64,000 bases of DNA from Larix kaempferi (lineage: Eukaryota > Streptophyta > Pinopsida > Pinales > Pinaceae): NCBI GenBank assembly GCA_027924585.1, contig BSBM01000096.1:6137501-6201500 (forward strand), given 5' to 3'. Within the stretch, counting starts at the first letter, position 1; each line of letters starts with the position of its first letter. A program made the translations under genes and the position numbers. The notes under the pieces are model-generated. The model saw nothing but the letters and a program-made list of their open reading frames with translations, was not told the origin of the DNA and did not search any database. Below, one piece after another: positions 11,234-20,982 of the stretch.

Positions 11234-11246
11234 CTCCCTCTTAACT
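11234..11246 (-). promoter_or_regulatory. Polypurine tract of element F
   Basis: The minus strand reads GTTAAGAGGGAG immediately before the LTR start TGTTGATG. C23, C14 and B have the same tract (TTAAGAGGGAG). Confidence 0.8.
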
Positions 11247-12583
11247 AGGAAGGTATTTCTCAACATAGATCATATAGCACAAGTCTTCTTCTCTGGATCA
11301 TCATCAGCGAATCATCATCCTCAAATCATCATCATCGTCACTACTGCTGCTATCTCGATCAATCTTTGAATCTACTCGTCATAGGAAGTTCTACAGAGCC
11401 AGTCCTGTTTCATGCTGGATGTAGGCCCACCACCTACAGGTATTCATCATCAATGGCTATATTGTGGATCCCAGGACTGATTACATGCTTCAACAAAACC
11501 TAATGCAGACTATAGGTTCTTTTACATGTTGAACTTCACAAAACCTACTCAGAGCATCCCAGGATGTTACGAGCAAACTGCTCTACCTATCTGGATCTCG
11601 ATAAAGCATCCCAGGCTGTTACGAGCACACTGCTCTACCTGTCTGGATTTCAAAGGATCTTTTCTATGTGAACTTTTGTAAGACCTACTCAAACCATCGC
11701 AGGATGTTACGAGCACACCGTTCTACTTGTCTAGATCTCAATAGAGCATTCCAGGATGTTACGAGCACACCGCTCTACCTCTCTAGATTTTAAAGGATCT
11801 TTTCTATGCGAAACTGTAGCAAAACCTACTCAGAGCATACCAGGATGTTACGAGCACACCGCTCTACCAATCTGGATCTCGATAGAGCAACCCAGGATGT
11901 TATGAGCACTTCGCTCTACCTGTCCGATTTTTAAAGGGTCTTTTCTATGCTACCTGCACAACCTGTCCACGGCCATAGAATATCAAACCGATACTCACCA
12001 TGCATTATCCTGATGTACATCATCACATGATGAACTTGATCATCATAATACCATCAACCTGATGCGTATCATCTGGAGCAACATCCTGAAGCTCGTCATC
12101 TATGATCATCATTATCAAACAGTATATCCATATGATGCATACAAAGTATCTACCTGATACATATCATAATAGATGATCTACCTGATCATACAAATGCATC
12201 CATATGATATACATAATGCATCCACCTGATACATACATAAGTACATGATCTACCTGATCATACAAGTATCCACCTGATACATATATAAATACATGATCTA
12301 CCTAATCATATCCAGCATCCAACATGATGTGTACATACATACATATAAATGATCCAACTAATCATATCCAACATCCAACATGATGCGCACATACATACAT
12401 ATAAATGATCCAACTGATCATATCCAGAATCCAACATGATGCATACATATAAATGATCCAACTGATCATATAGAGCAGAAACTAGAACATCATCCTAATG
12501 CTCATCATCCAATGCTTACATCCATAGCCATGTGAAGGATCCTCTTTCCACCATGCTTGGAATGGCTTCAGCAAATGTGTCCA
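11247..12583 (-). repeat. Minisatellite-rich 3' region of element F
   Basis: Two repeat types fill the space between RNase H and the 3' LTR. From about 11530 to 11960, units of about 52 bp contain AGAGCATCCCAGGATGTTAC and GCTCTACC, with the inverted repeat CATCC-CA-GGATG inside AGAGCA...TGCTCT arms. From about 12000 to 12480, units are built on CATGATCTACCTGATCATAC and CCAACATGATG. No gene is seen. Confidence 0.85.
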
Positions 12584-14185
12584 TCACTTCTTTCTTGAAG
12601 TGTCATCGATCTGAAGAATGCCAAGCCTCTCTCTGAAGTATTTGAACTTCACTCTGGCTAGTGGCTTTGTTAGCACATCTGCAATCTACTCATCCATCGC
12701 AATATATAGAAGCTTCACTGCTCCTCTATGCACCATATCCCTGATATAGTGATATTTGATCTCAATGTTTTTCGACCTATCGTGGAACATTGGGTTCTCA
12801 GACAGCTTCACACAACTCTGGTTGTCACAAAAGATACCAGTAGTCTCCAACGGGAGATCAAATAACTCTGACAATAGTTTCCGAAGCCATACTGCCTCAC
12901 AACTAGCCAAATAGGCTGCAACATACTCTGCCTCGGCTGTACTCAGTGCTACGCAGGACTACTTCTTACTAAACCAAGAGATCACACCTGATCCCATACT
13001 GAAGTAGCACCCATTTGTGCTCTTCCTATCTGCAGCACTGCCTGCCCAATCTGAATCAACATAACCCTACAGGTTAAACTTTTGATTCATTTCATACTTG
13101 AGCCCATAATCAACTGTACCCTTCAGGTACCTCAGAATATGCTTTACAACAATCAGGTGAACACTCCTCGGATTCGTCAGGAACTGGCTCAATGTGTTCA
13201 ACGCAAAGTAAATATCTGGTCTTGTGTTTGTCAGGTACATCAAGGACCCAATCATCTGACGATACATAGAGACATTAACCGGCTCAGATGAAGCATCACA
13301 TAGAAGCTTCAGGTTCGATGCCATAGGTGTGGCCCTGGTCTTGCAATCCATCATCCTGAACCTATTCAAGATATTTATTGTGTACTTCCCTTGTCCAAGG
13401 AAGATCCCATCTGCACTTTGCCACTCCTCCATGCCTAGAAAACAGTGCATCATTTCCAGGCTCTTCATATCGAACTCGACAGCAAGCTTCCTCTTTGGAT
13501 CAACAATCAGTCTACCATCTCCTTTTACAAATAGGTCATCCACATATAGGAGTAGTATCATAGGATTTCCTTCCTCAACCTTGTAGTAAAGGTTGGAATC
13601 CGCTTTACTCTTGGTAAAGCCCAAACTAGATAGGAAATTGTCCATCCTATCATACAAAGTTATGGGATCTTGCTTCAAGCCATACAAGGCTTTCTTCAAT
13701 CTACACACATATGACTCCCTGTCATGTGTTTCAAAACCAAGTGACTGCTCCACATACACTTCCTCTTCGACTACACCATTCAAGAAAGATTTCTTGACAT
13801 CCATTTGGTGTATCTTCCATTTCATCATTGCAGCCAGGGAAAGTACTGATCTGATGGAAGTGTACCTCGCTACAGGAGAAAACGTCTCTTCATAGTCTAT
13901 TCCATCTTTCTGAGAGAAGCCATGAGCTACGAATCTTACTTTGTATTTCTCTATGCTACCATCTACAACATGCTTGATCTTTTAGATCCATTTGGAAGTC
14001 ACAATAGACTTCCCTTTAGGTCTTGGGACAACATCCCAACCATCATTCTTCATGATTGACGGATCATGGCATTCTTCCATTACTTCATCCCAGATTCCGG
14101 GAACTTCAATATCTTCAATAGATAACTTTGTTGCTGGAACAAATGTTGTAGTCCTTCTTTTGTAGGTGATGGTATACGATCTTTC
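12584..14185 (-). pseudogene. Reverse transcriptase and RNase H of element F
   Basis: From the 3' end of the intron-like insert (14185) the frame is open as ERSYTITYKRRTTTFVPATK. The RT core is open over 253 codons (13828-13067): [32 protein letters not shown] and the catalytic box LLLYVDDLF, then [14 protein letters not shown] and HILRYLKGTVDYGL. A stop follows NL near 13066 and RNase H continues in the same frame ([47 protein letters not shown]), ending TSRKK then TGA at 12584-12586. Stops also lie near 13975 and 12690. The YVDD aspartates are intact, but the chain is interrupted, so this is a pseudogene. Confidence 0.9.
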
Positions 14186-14595
14186 CTACAAGAAAAGTTA
14201 AATTGCATGATTAGAAAGATCTCATAGTTTCATAACAAAATCTTACACATAAGAATATATGTCATACAGTCATGCAATTATTTTAGCCAATGCTTCAATA
14301 CAACATTTATCCATATCCCATAAATTTCTAGATGCCTTCCAATCTCTACCAGAACATTGTTAAGAGTGTGCACAACTCCCAACATGTCAGCAAAGAGGTT
14401 TCATTATAGACAAGTAGCAATGGAATGTTGTACAGTACCATAGGCCACTTACCCATGCATATTAGTATTATACTGTTCATTAATGCAATTATGTATAATA
14501 CACAACCTAAGTTTAGGAACATAAGTATACACATCATTGAACAACATTATTTAAACAAATAGAAAATACAAGAATTGGAAATTCAAAAACTTATC
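14186..14595 (-). other. Intron-like insert between integrase and RT (F)
   Basis: About 405-410 bases of stop-filled sequence separate the integrase end from the RT start. On the minus strand it begins near AACAAAG|ATAAGTTTTTG and ends CTTTTCTTGTAG|GAAAG, a pyrimidine-rich acceptor-like end. The coding frame reopens at the base after TTGTAG. The same sequence closes the larger block in all plus-strand copies. The 5' border is not a clean GT donor, so splicing is unproven. Confidence 0.6.
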
Positions 14596-15213
14596 TTTGT
14601 TCGGTTGTTGGGTGGACTCCCTTTGAATCTTTGCTTCCTTGCAGGTGCTGCTGGAGTCCAGCTTTGAAGTAGCTTCTTCTACTCCTTTCTGTTGTGGATT
14701 GTATGGAGTGGGCAACTCCTTCTTAATCCCTGAATCACTGCATAGTTTCTTGAAATCACCAGAAGTGAATTATGTGCCATTGTCAGATCTGAATGTCTTG
14801 ATCTTCTTATCAGTTTGATTTTTTGTCAAGGTCTTGAACTTGACGAATACTTCATCTTTGTTCTTCAAGAAATAATTCCAAGTCTTCCTAGAGAAATCAT
14901 CAATAAAAGAACCATAGTGCACATACCCACTCAGATAACTAGATGGCATCGGACTGTATACATCAGAGTGGATAATTTCCAAAATTCCTTATGCCTTGAT
15001 TTTATTGCTTGGAAATGCCTTCTTTATGTTCTTTCCTTTTTCACATCCTTTGCAAACACCTTCATGCTTGGTCTTGATTTCAAGAAGACCTTCTACAGCT
15101 TTACTTGCAATTGGTTATGCTTTGTAGTGCATATGTGCAAGTCTTCTATGCCAAAGTTCAGTTGGCTCCATGGAATCATGCACCATGGCATGTTCAAGTT
15201 GTCCCTTCAATTT
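14596..15213 (-). pseudogene. GAG-pre-integrase and integrase core of F
   Basis: After a stop near 15211 the frame reads MVHDSMEPTELWHRRLAHMH at about 15181-15120, the histidine-rich GAG-pre-integrase segment. It then enters the integrase core: MEIIHSDVYSPMP with HSD, FIDDFSRKTWNYFLKNKDEV and KIKTFRSDNGT (14982-14770). A stop replaces the codon after SDNGT, and the remaining DFKKLCSDSGIKKELPTPYN then PQQKGV continues in frame to about 14660. The usual AERKN and catalytic glutamate region is lost just there. Integrase is therefore truncated and inactive. Confidence 0.85.
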
Positions 15214-15699
15214 TTACAATCCTCCCTCTTTCTCTCCAATCACCACTGCATCATCAATAGTTTTCCCCTTTGGCCACATTAGGACTTGGAAATCCACAAA
15301 TGCAACCCTCATACCTTTTGCATCCAATGCAGATATGGAGAGAAGGTTTTTCTTAAGCCCAGGCACATAGAGTACTTCTTTCATCTTCAAATACTTTCCA
15401 TATTCTAGGTTGTAGGAGGCTTCACCACTTCCTTTGATGGGGTATTGATAGTTATCCCCAAGTTTAACTCTATGGGGTGATTCATGTTCAGATAGATTTA
15501 CAAAAGATTCTTTAAACCCCGTCATGTGTTTGGAAGAACCACTGTCAATAAGCCAATCATTACAACCATGAGAAATAGTACCTGTGAGAGCAAAGATTAG
15601 AACATACTCTTCTTCGCTTGATGAATCATCATCATCACTTTCTGCTCTATCCTTCTTCTTTGGAGGTTCATCATCTTCAACAGCATGAGCATGATACCT
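15214..15699 (-). pseudogene. Retropepsin-like protease region of F
   Basis: This continues the gag frame after a single TGA just past SK (15700). An acidic linker (EDDEPPKKKDRAESDDDDSS) is followed by CNDWLIDSGSSKHMTG near 15575-15520, with the catalytic D-S-G triad. The domain goes on as VKLGDNYQYPIKGSGEASYN and VLYVPGLKKNLLSISALDAK, typical of copia proteases, to a stop at 15212. The triad is intact. As only one stop separates it from gag, the loss of continuity could be recent or readthrough-like; I treat it as a pseudogene. Confidence 0.85.
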
Positions 15700-16509
15700 T
15701 CATTTGCTTCCCTTCTTCTTCTTGTTGAAGTTGTTATTTTTGTTGTTGTCCCTTTTGTTCTTGGGACATTCTAAAGCAAAGTGTCCCTTCTCATTACATT
15801 CGAAACATTGAACATGAGATAGATCTTTCTTCTTGTGATAAGGGTGAGAATGTTTCTTGTTATGAGATTTCTCCCTCTTAACCTTGCTTCCCTTGGTGTG
15901 AGCTGTGAGAGCTTGATCTTCATTCCCCATCTTTTCTTCTCGTGCTACAAGCCTAGCTTCTTCTTTAGAGCATTCCTCCCACAGTCTACTAAAAGAGATC
16001 AATTTCATTCTTGCACAGATTCCTTGAATAAAGGAGTCCCATGACCTAGGTAGGCCATTTAGAGTGGTCATAACAACTTCACCATTGTTTACTACTTCAT
16101 CCACAGCTTCAAGTTGTTCCTTGATCTGAGATACCTTGGAGAAGCAAGATTGAATGATCTCTCCATTCAACATCTTGACCCCTTTCAATTGATTCCATAG
16201 ATTCATCTTCCGATTTATGTTCTTCCCTTCAAATAATTTGGTCAGGGAGTCAAACATCTCCTTGGGTGTCTTTAGAGATGACACATGTGGTATGAGATGG
16301 TATTTGATAGAATCAACAATGATTCTCTTTTCCTTGACCAAGTTCTTCTTGTGCAATACCTTAGCCTCTTCATCCTCTGGGATAGGGATCTCAGAGCTGA
16401 TGTAGGAGTCCAATTCATTTTCTTCCAAGATTAACCCAATCCTATACTTCCAGGCTCGGAAGTTATCAACCCCTTCAAGCTTATCCTCAAGCTTGGTGTG
16501 GTGAGACAT
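15700..16509 (-). CDS. gag (capsid/nucleocapsid) of element F
   Basis: Gag would form the virus-like particle that packages element RNA in the cytoplasm. The frame is 269 codons from ATG at 16509 (MSHHTKLEDKLEGVDNFRAW) to TGA at 15700. I prefer this ATG because MSHHTKLE starts gag in C14 and C23 too; the frame is open for 16 further codons upstream without an ATG. The N-terminal part is the copia UBN2-type gag (KYRIGLILEENELD, TPKEMFDSLTKLFEG, TTLNGLPRSWDSFIQGIC). A lysine/histidine-rich stretch leads to one CCHC zinc knuckle, CFECNEKGHFALEC, near residue 240. The length is somewhat short for copia gag. It is the best-preserved frame of its family in the window, although its polyprotein is broken downstream. 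Confidence 0.85.
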   Translation of the reverse strand: MSHHTKLEDKLEGVDNFRAWKYRIGLILEENELDSYISSEIPIPEDEEAKVLHKKNLVKEKRIIVDSIKYHLIPHVSSLKTPKEMFDSLTKLFEGKNINRKMNLWNQLKGVKMLNGEIIQSCFSKVSQIKEQLEAVDEVVNNGEVVMTTLNGLPRSWDSFIQGICARMKLISFSRLWEECSKEEARLVAREEKMGNEDQALTAHTKGSKVKREKSHNKKHSHPYHKKKDLSHVQCFECNEKGHFALECPKNKRDNNKNNNFNKKKKGSK

Positions 16510-17070
16510 CTTAAAGAGTACTTCAAATGGAAATAGATGAGATTTAGGTCTTACCACTTGCTTTGCTGAAAACTGGATCTGGTCCCGAATTAGGGTTTGT
16601 CAAAAAACCCTAAAAATTCAAAAAGTGAATTTCAACTTTTTGAAAGGATAGAAAGATGCGCCTTGATGATTTGATCAGCTTGGTGTATTCAGAATTTGAG
16701 ATTTGCAAAGCTTCACCCTTCAAAAATTCCTTTTAGTCTTCTCGGGTTCACTAGGGAGGACCCTAAATTAGGGTTTGAGTTTCCCATAGATTTACCCAGC
16801 CAAAAATCTCGATCCAAATATCTAAACTTCGATTTTTCCAAGGAGCTTCCAGCTATGTCTTTAGATTTCAGAAATTTCTATTTTTGTGGAAACCCTAATT
16901 TTTAGGGCCAAATCTGAAAATGCTTAGAATTGAATTCTGATTAGACAGATAGATTCTCTTTGATGAGTAGAGTCAATCTACTATACCGCTTTTCCAAAAC
17001 CTGTGGAGAGAAATCCAATAAGCAATAAACCCTAGTTTCCGTCACTATACAATGTCTTCTTCTCAGGTTA
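16510..17070 (-). other. Untranslated leader of element F
   Basis: About 560 bases lie between the primer site and gag ATG. It has one copy of the leader unit (GGTTTCCACAAAAATAG, GCTGGAAGCTCCTTGG, GGATCGA) that is doubled in E2, B, C14 and C23. No gene is seen. Confidence 0.65.
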
Positions 17071-17082
17071 GCTCTGATACCA
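17071..17082 (-). promoter_or_regulatory. Primer binding site of F (tRNA-iMet)
   Basis: GCTCTGATACCA on the plus strand is TGGTATCAGAGC on the minus strand, complementary to the 3' end of plant initiator-Met tRNA. It lies directly after the LTR end TTAACA. It sets the 5' LTR border at 17083. Confidence 0.93.
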
Positions 17083-17674
17083 TGTTAAAATTTGAGCATT
17101 AATTCACATAACTCTAGGATCTTTACTGAGAGAATAACATGTACAGTATATCAATGCATATAAATCATAACAAGCATGTCAATCATCATAAGAAGCAAAA
17201 GCATGAGAGACAATAGACACAGAGTTTCCGTGGTGAAAACCCTAAGGTGAAAAACCCCATAACTTCCTCAAAGATAGATAGAGAAATAGCTCAACCAAAG
17301 TACAACCAAAGTACAAGAGATAGACTCCTCTTAGCAGCTAATCCTCCTCCTCACATGTGCACCACTTTCTAAGTGAAGGAAGTGTGAGTTCTGAAGTGAT
17401 ACAAATAGAGATCTCCCGATCTCTATTTATACTTGTGCTTTTTGCCCTATAACCTTATGGGGCTGACTTGTCTAGCTAGGTACAATAAATTCATATTACA
17501 TTATATCGGGCCAACCCCTTACAAGGTGGTCTAATAACCCATCGGCAAGTTAACATACTTGCGACACTTGTCAATACAAATGACGACACATTCGTATAGA
17601 GGAATAATACATCTCTATAGGAGTACAATAAATATATAGATGAAATACATTCTGAAGTTACATATACATCAACA
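17083..17674 (-). repeat. 5' LTR of element F
   Basis: 592 bp, starting TGTTGATGTATATGTAAC at 17674 on the minus strand and ending TTAACA at 17083. It is flanked by GTAAG. It is the same length as the 3' LTR with about 6% differences and contains the promoter and hairpin noted separately. Confidence 0.93.
17403..17431 (-). promoter_or_regulatory. LTR TATA box with 11-bp hairpin (F)
   Basis: The minus strand reads TATAAATAG with AAATAGAGATC, loop GGGA, GATCTCTATTT. The 11-bp stem overlaps the 3' part of the TATA box. The 3' LTR has the same stem with loop GAGA at 10962-10987. Both loops fit the GNRA pattern. Confidence 0.75.
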
Positions 17675-17679
17675 GTAAG

Positions 17680-18523
17680 CACCCTTTTGAACCCTTTCCC
17701 TTGATTCAAGACAGACTACAGGGTAGACCAATGTGATTTCCCCAGTAAATATAACTATCTAGACACTAGATCTACACATCCACTTTCATGCAGTCATGTA
17801 AGAAGAGAGAGAAAGGAAGGTGACATGCCTTAAACAAGAGAGATCCTTTGATGCAGATAATCCTCAACTGTTGTATACCTGATAATCCTTACTCTAACTC
17901 TAGCTCCACTTAGCCAATAAATCCTACACACAAAGAGACATCCAAACCTTTCTTAAAAATCTCTTGACATATAAAGAATGCATAAAAATGAACATATAAA
18001 CATAGATCTAAGCTAGCATAAACAATATCTAATCTGTATTACACAAGAAATAGAAGATCCAATATATATGTGTTACGAATTATGTAGATATATAACAAAT
18101 GACCATAACCATCTATGAACAACATAATAGAATGGGGAAAGAATCACATGTCTATATTGAATGATAACAAGATACATACATCATAGATTACCTTGTGTTG
18201 AAGATGCAAATCTCTTCCAAAGTTATTGATCCAATACCTTCCTAGATTGCAGACAATAAGATGATCACAATGGCTGAGAGAAACAAAGTGATTTCACCAG
18301 CATAACAATACATAACAAGAGTCTCCCCTTTCTCATAAAATGGCCTCAATATATAGGTGAGATGAGGACAAATGGAAGATGAATCTGGACTCCAAATGAT
18401 GGATGGGATCAATATGGTGTGTGAGTTCCCATGCTAGGTGAATTGGAGCTAAGTCATGGACTTGATCCAATCAAGATAATGCCCAAAACTCAAATATAGA
18501 TGGACCATAGTCCTCCTTAAGTG
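17680..18523 (+). other. Non-coding flank, no gene seen
   Basis: AT-rich sequence between element F and the gypsy fragment. No long frame, repeat or recognisable motif is seen. It could hold a decayed LTR of the following gypsy element, but I see no matching partner copy. Confidence 0.4.
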
Positions 18524-18537
18524 ATGGCTCAACATCT

Positions 18538-20982
18538 TTGACATCCGCCTCAGTTACCACACCTACTTTTGGACCCAATAATGCAGTGAATGTCACCCCA
18601 CCTCTTGTGACTCAACAGTCATACCATATACCTAGTGCTTGGATTTCCACACCCAATGTGGGGCCGAATGCCTCTGCAACTATGCCCGTCATGAGTACCA
18701 TGACTGTGCTGTCCACCTCGACTACCCCTGGTTTTAACACCGTTGTAGGTTACAATATGAATCAAAGTAACATACCTGCAAGAAATATCCCTTTTTCTTT
18801 GTTTTCTGTTGGAGGGGGTAACATTTTTAACCAATAATATGGCGGGGCTAACACCCAACCACAATGGAAAAATGCATAGGGTGCCAACCCACTTTCATTT
18901 GGGTGGGGGAATTTCAAAAACACTTTCACACAATAGCAGATGGCTGGGAGCAACCCCTACCAGCAGATGGCTAGGGGAAACCCATACCAGCAGATGGCTG
19001 GGGGCAACCCCTACCAAAAAATGGCTAGGGGCAACCTTAACCAGCAGTTTATGGGTCAAATTATGGGAGGTTCCCCCTTCATGACTCCAGCTCATCAAAT
19101 TCCATCTTATAGACCTCGTTTACGATTTCTGGAAACTCTGAATTTGCCATATCTTTCCAAGTTAACAAATGATCTAGTGTGCTACAACATTACGTGGCCA
19201 CTAGTTCCCACTAAGCTACCTTTGGACATTCTAAAATTTGAAGGTAAAACTGGTGAGGATCTTGGTGATCATGTTACCACTTTTCATCTCTGGTGTTCTT
19301 TGAACTCGTTGAACGAAGATTCCCTTAGGTTGAGACTTTTTCAAAGAACCATGACCGGTAATGCAGCCAAATGGTACATTGAGCTACCTGCAGATACCGT
19401 TTTTAACTTTCGGGATCTCGCCATAGTCTTTTTGAACCACTTTCAGCTTCCTGTTCGGTATGATGCTGAGACAGATCTTTTGTCTACCTTTAGAGAAAAT
19501 AAAGCCACACATTTATCTGATCATATTTAGGAGTGGCGAAGATGGAAGAGGCTCATTAAGGCCAATATCCCCCATAATTCTTATTAGAGTGGTATCTGAA
19601 ATCACTCCTTCCTTATGTTTCTAAGGAAGTAGCTAGGTATAGGGTGTCATTGGAAGAAGAAGCCATTCTAAGGACCCAACAACTATACTTGGTTTTACGC
19701 TCAGTCTGGGATCCTTTACGAGATCATACCTGATGCACCGCGATCAAACATTGATCTAGGTAGACCAAAACCTGGACCACATGCTGACGACATAGTAGGT
19801 TTAGTTGATTCTATAGCCTTCGAAGCATTCACTAAACAGGTTCATGCCTTATTGGTTAAACAATCGACTGCAGAAGTGACTCCTGTCACAACCTCTCCTT
19901 CTACTACTGAATATGTGCAGCACGTTCAGACTAATCAAAAGGGTCCTTGACAACCCAACAACAAAAATAAGGGCAAGAAAGGAGAGGGGAACCAATAGAA
20001 TCCCAAAAACAAAGAAAATTCCGAGGAGGGTAACAGAGAAAAGAAGAAGGTCAAGTTCCCTTTCAAGCTTTGCAAGAAGGACCACCTCACTCACCAATTC
20101 CCTCTAATCGAAGAAGCCTAGAAGTTGCTTCAAGAAAAGAAACCTGCCGTCCTTAAATATCCATTTCCAAAAGGGCAGGGATCAGCTTCTGGCACCTCCA
20201 ATGCTAGGGACACCACCCATGCTTCAATTGTTCAAACTTTTATTAATATGGTTAACTTGGATGCTCTTTTACAAACGTGGGAAAGAAATTATATCCCAGA
20301 TTCACAAAATAAGGATAAAGAGTTTCTTGAATCTTCCACTCCTCTCCACATACCTTTGGATCCACTGCCCAAGATCCTGAAAGGTGTCTTGAAACAGGCT
20401 TCGCACAATCCCAACGCACGGGCTGCTGCCAACTACAATGTGGTTGAAGATCTAGCCCAGACCCCTTGTGCGATGTCCACCTTAGAAGTATTGCAAAGTT
20501 TTCCATTACAACGAAATGCACTTCTGGCAGCGATTGGAAGTATGGAATCATCCAACATGACTACGTGTTTTGATATGTCTGATCTCAAATACCGATTTCC
20601 GTACCACGTTGCTCTTTAGATAGAGGTAGTTCATGGTCCTATGACCATTGGATGAGCTGTTGTAGATGAAGGAGCGTCTACGTGTGTAATGTCGATTTCT
20701 TGTTGGAAAGACTTGGTTTCTCCCGAGTTATCCCCCTCTAACACACTGCTTACTGCATTTGATGGCAGAACTTTCTGTCCACATGGAGTCTTTCCATCAT
20801 TTGACATCACTCTTACCGGTAAGACAGTTCCTGTAGAGATTGAAGTTCTGGAAGCTCCGCTTGATTACAATATGTTGTTGGGTAGGAGTTGGACATATGC
20901 CATGCGATCTATTGCATCAACAGTTTTTCGAGTTGTTATGTTACCTAATGAAAATTATCCGAAGTCCAAAATTAAATATTAA
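18538..20982 (+). pseudogene. Ty3/gypsy gag-protease fragment
   Basis: All open pieces lie in one frame, broken by stops at 18835, near 18880 and 18935, at 19528, near 19585 and at 20617, plus a local shift between about 19575 and 19700. A proline/threonine-rich N-terminus is followed by short NPYQQMAGG repeats (18945-19040). Then comes a retrotransposon-gag domain: LDILKFEGKTGEDLGDHVTT and RLFQRTMTGNAAKWYIELPA. The zinc knuckle near 20055-20105 has lost two cysteines (PFKLCKKDHLTHQFPLI). The protease signature AVVDEGASTCVMS is at about 20653-20691, and the domain continues to NMLLGRSWTYAM. The sequence stops matching after about 20970, before any RT. Gag would form the particle and protease would cut the polyprotein; neither can be made intact. 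Confidence 0.85.

Larger units (their letters stand above)
10642..17674 (-). mobile_element. Complete copia element F, minus strand
   Basis: The element is 7033 bp with two 592-bp LTRs. GTAAG occurs at 10637-10641 and again at 17675-17679, a perfect 5-bp target duplication. Reading on the minus strand: LTR, primer site, leader, gag, protease, GAG-pre-integrase, integrase, intron-like insert, RT, RNase H, minisatellite region, polypurine tract, LTR. LTRs differ at about 38 of 592 positions by eye, so the insertion is old. It is the only member of this family in the window with protease and integrase remains. Confidence 0.93.

Noticed and set aside
13082-13895. Plus-strand frames over the RT of element F
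   Set aside because: Antisense shadows of the RT frame; the minus strand has all copia RT motifs.
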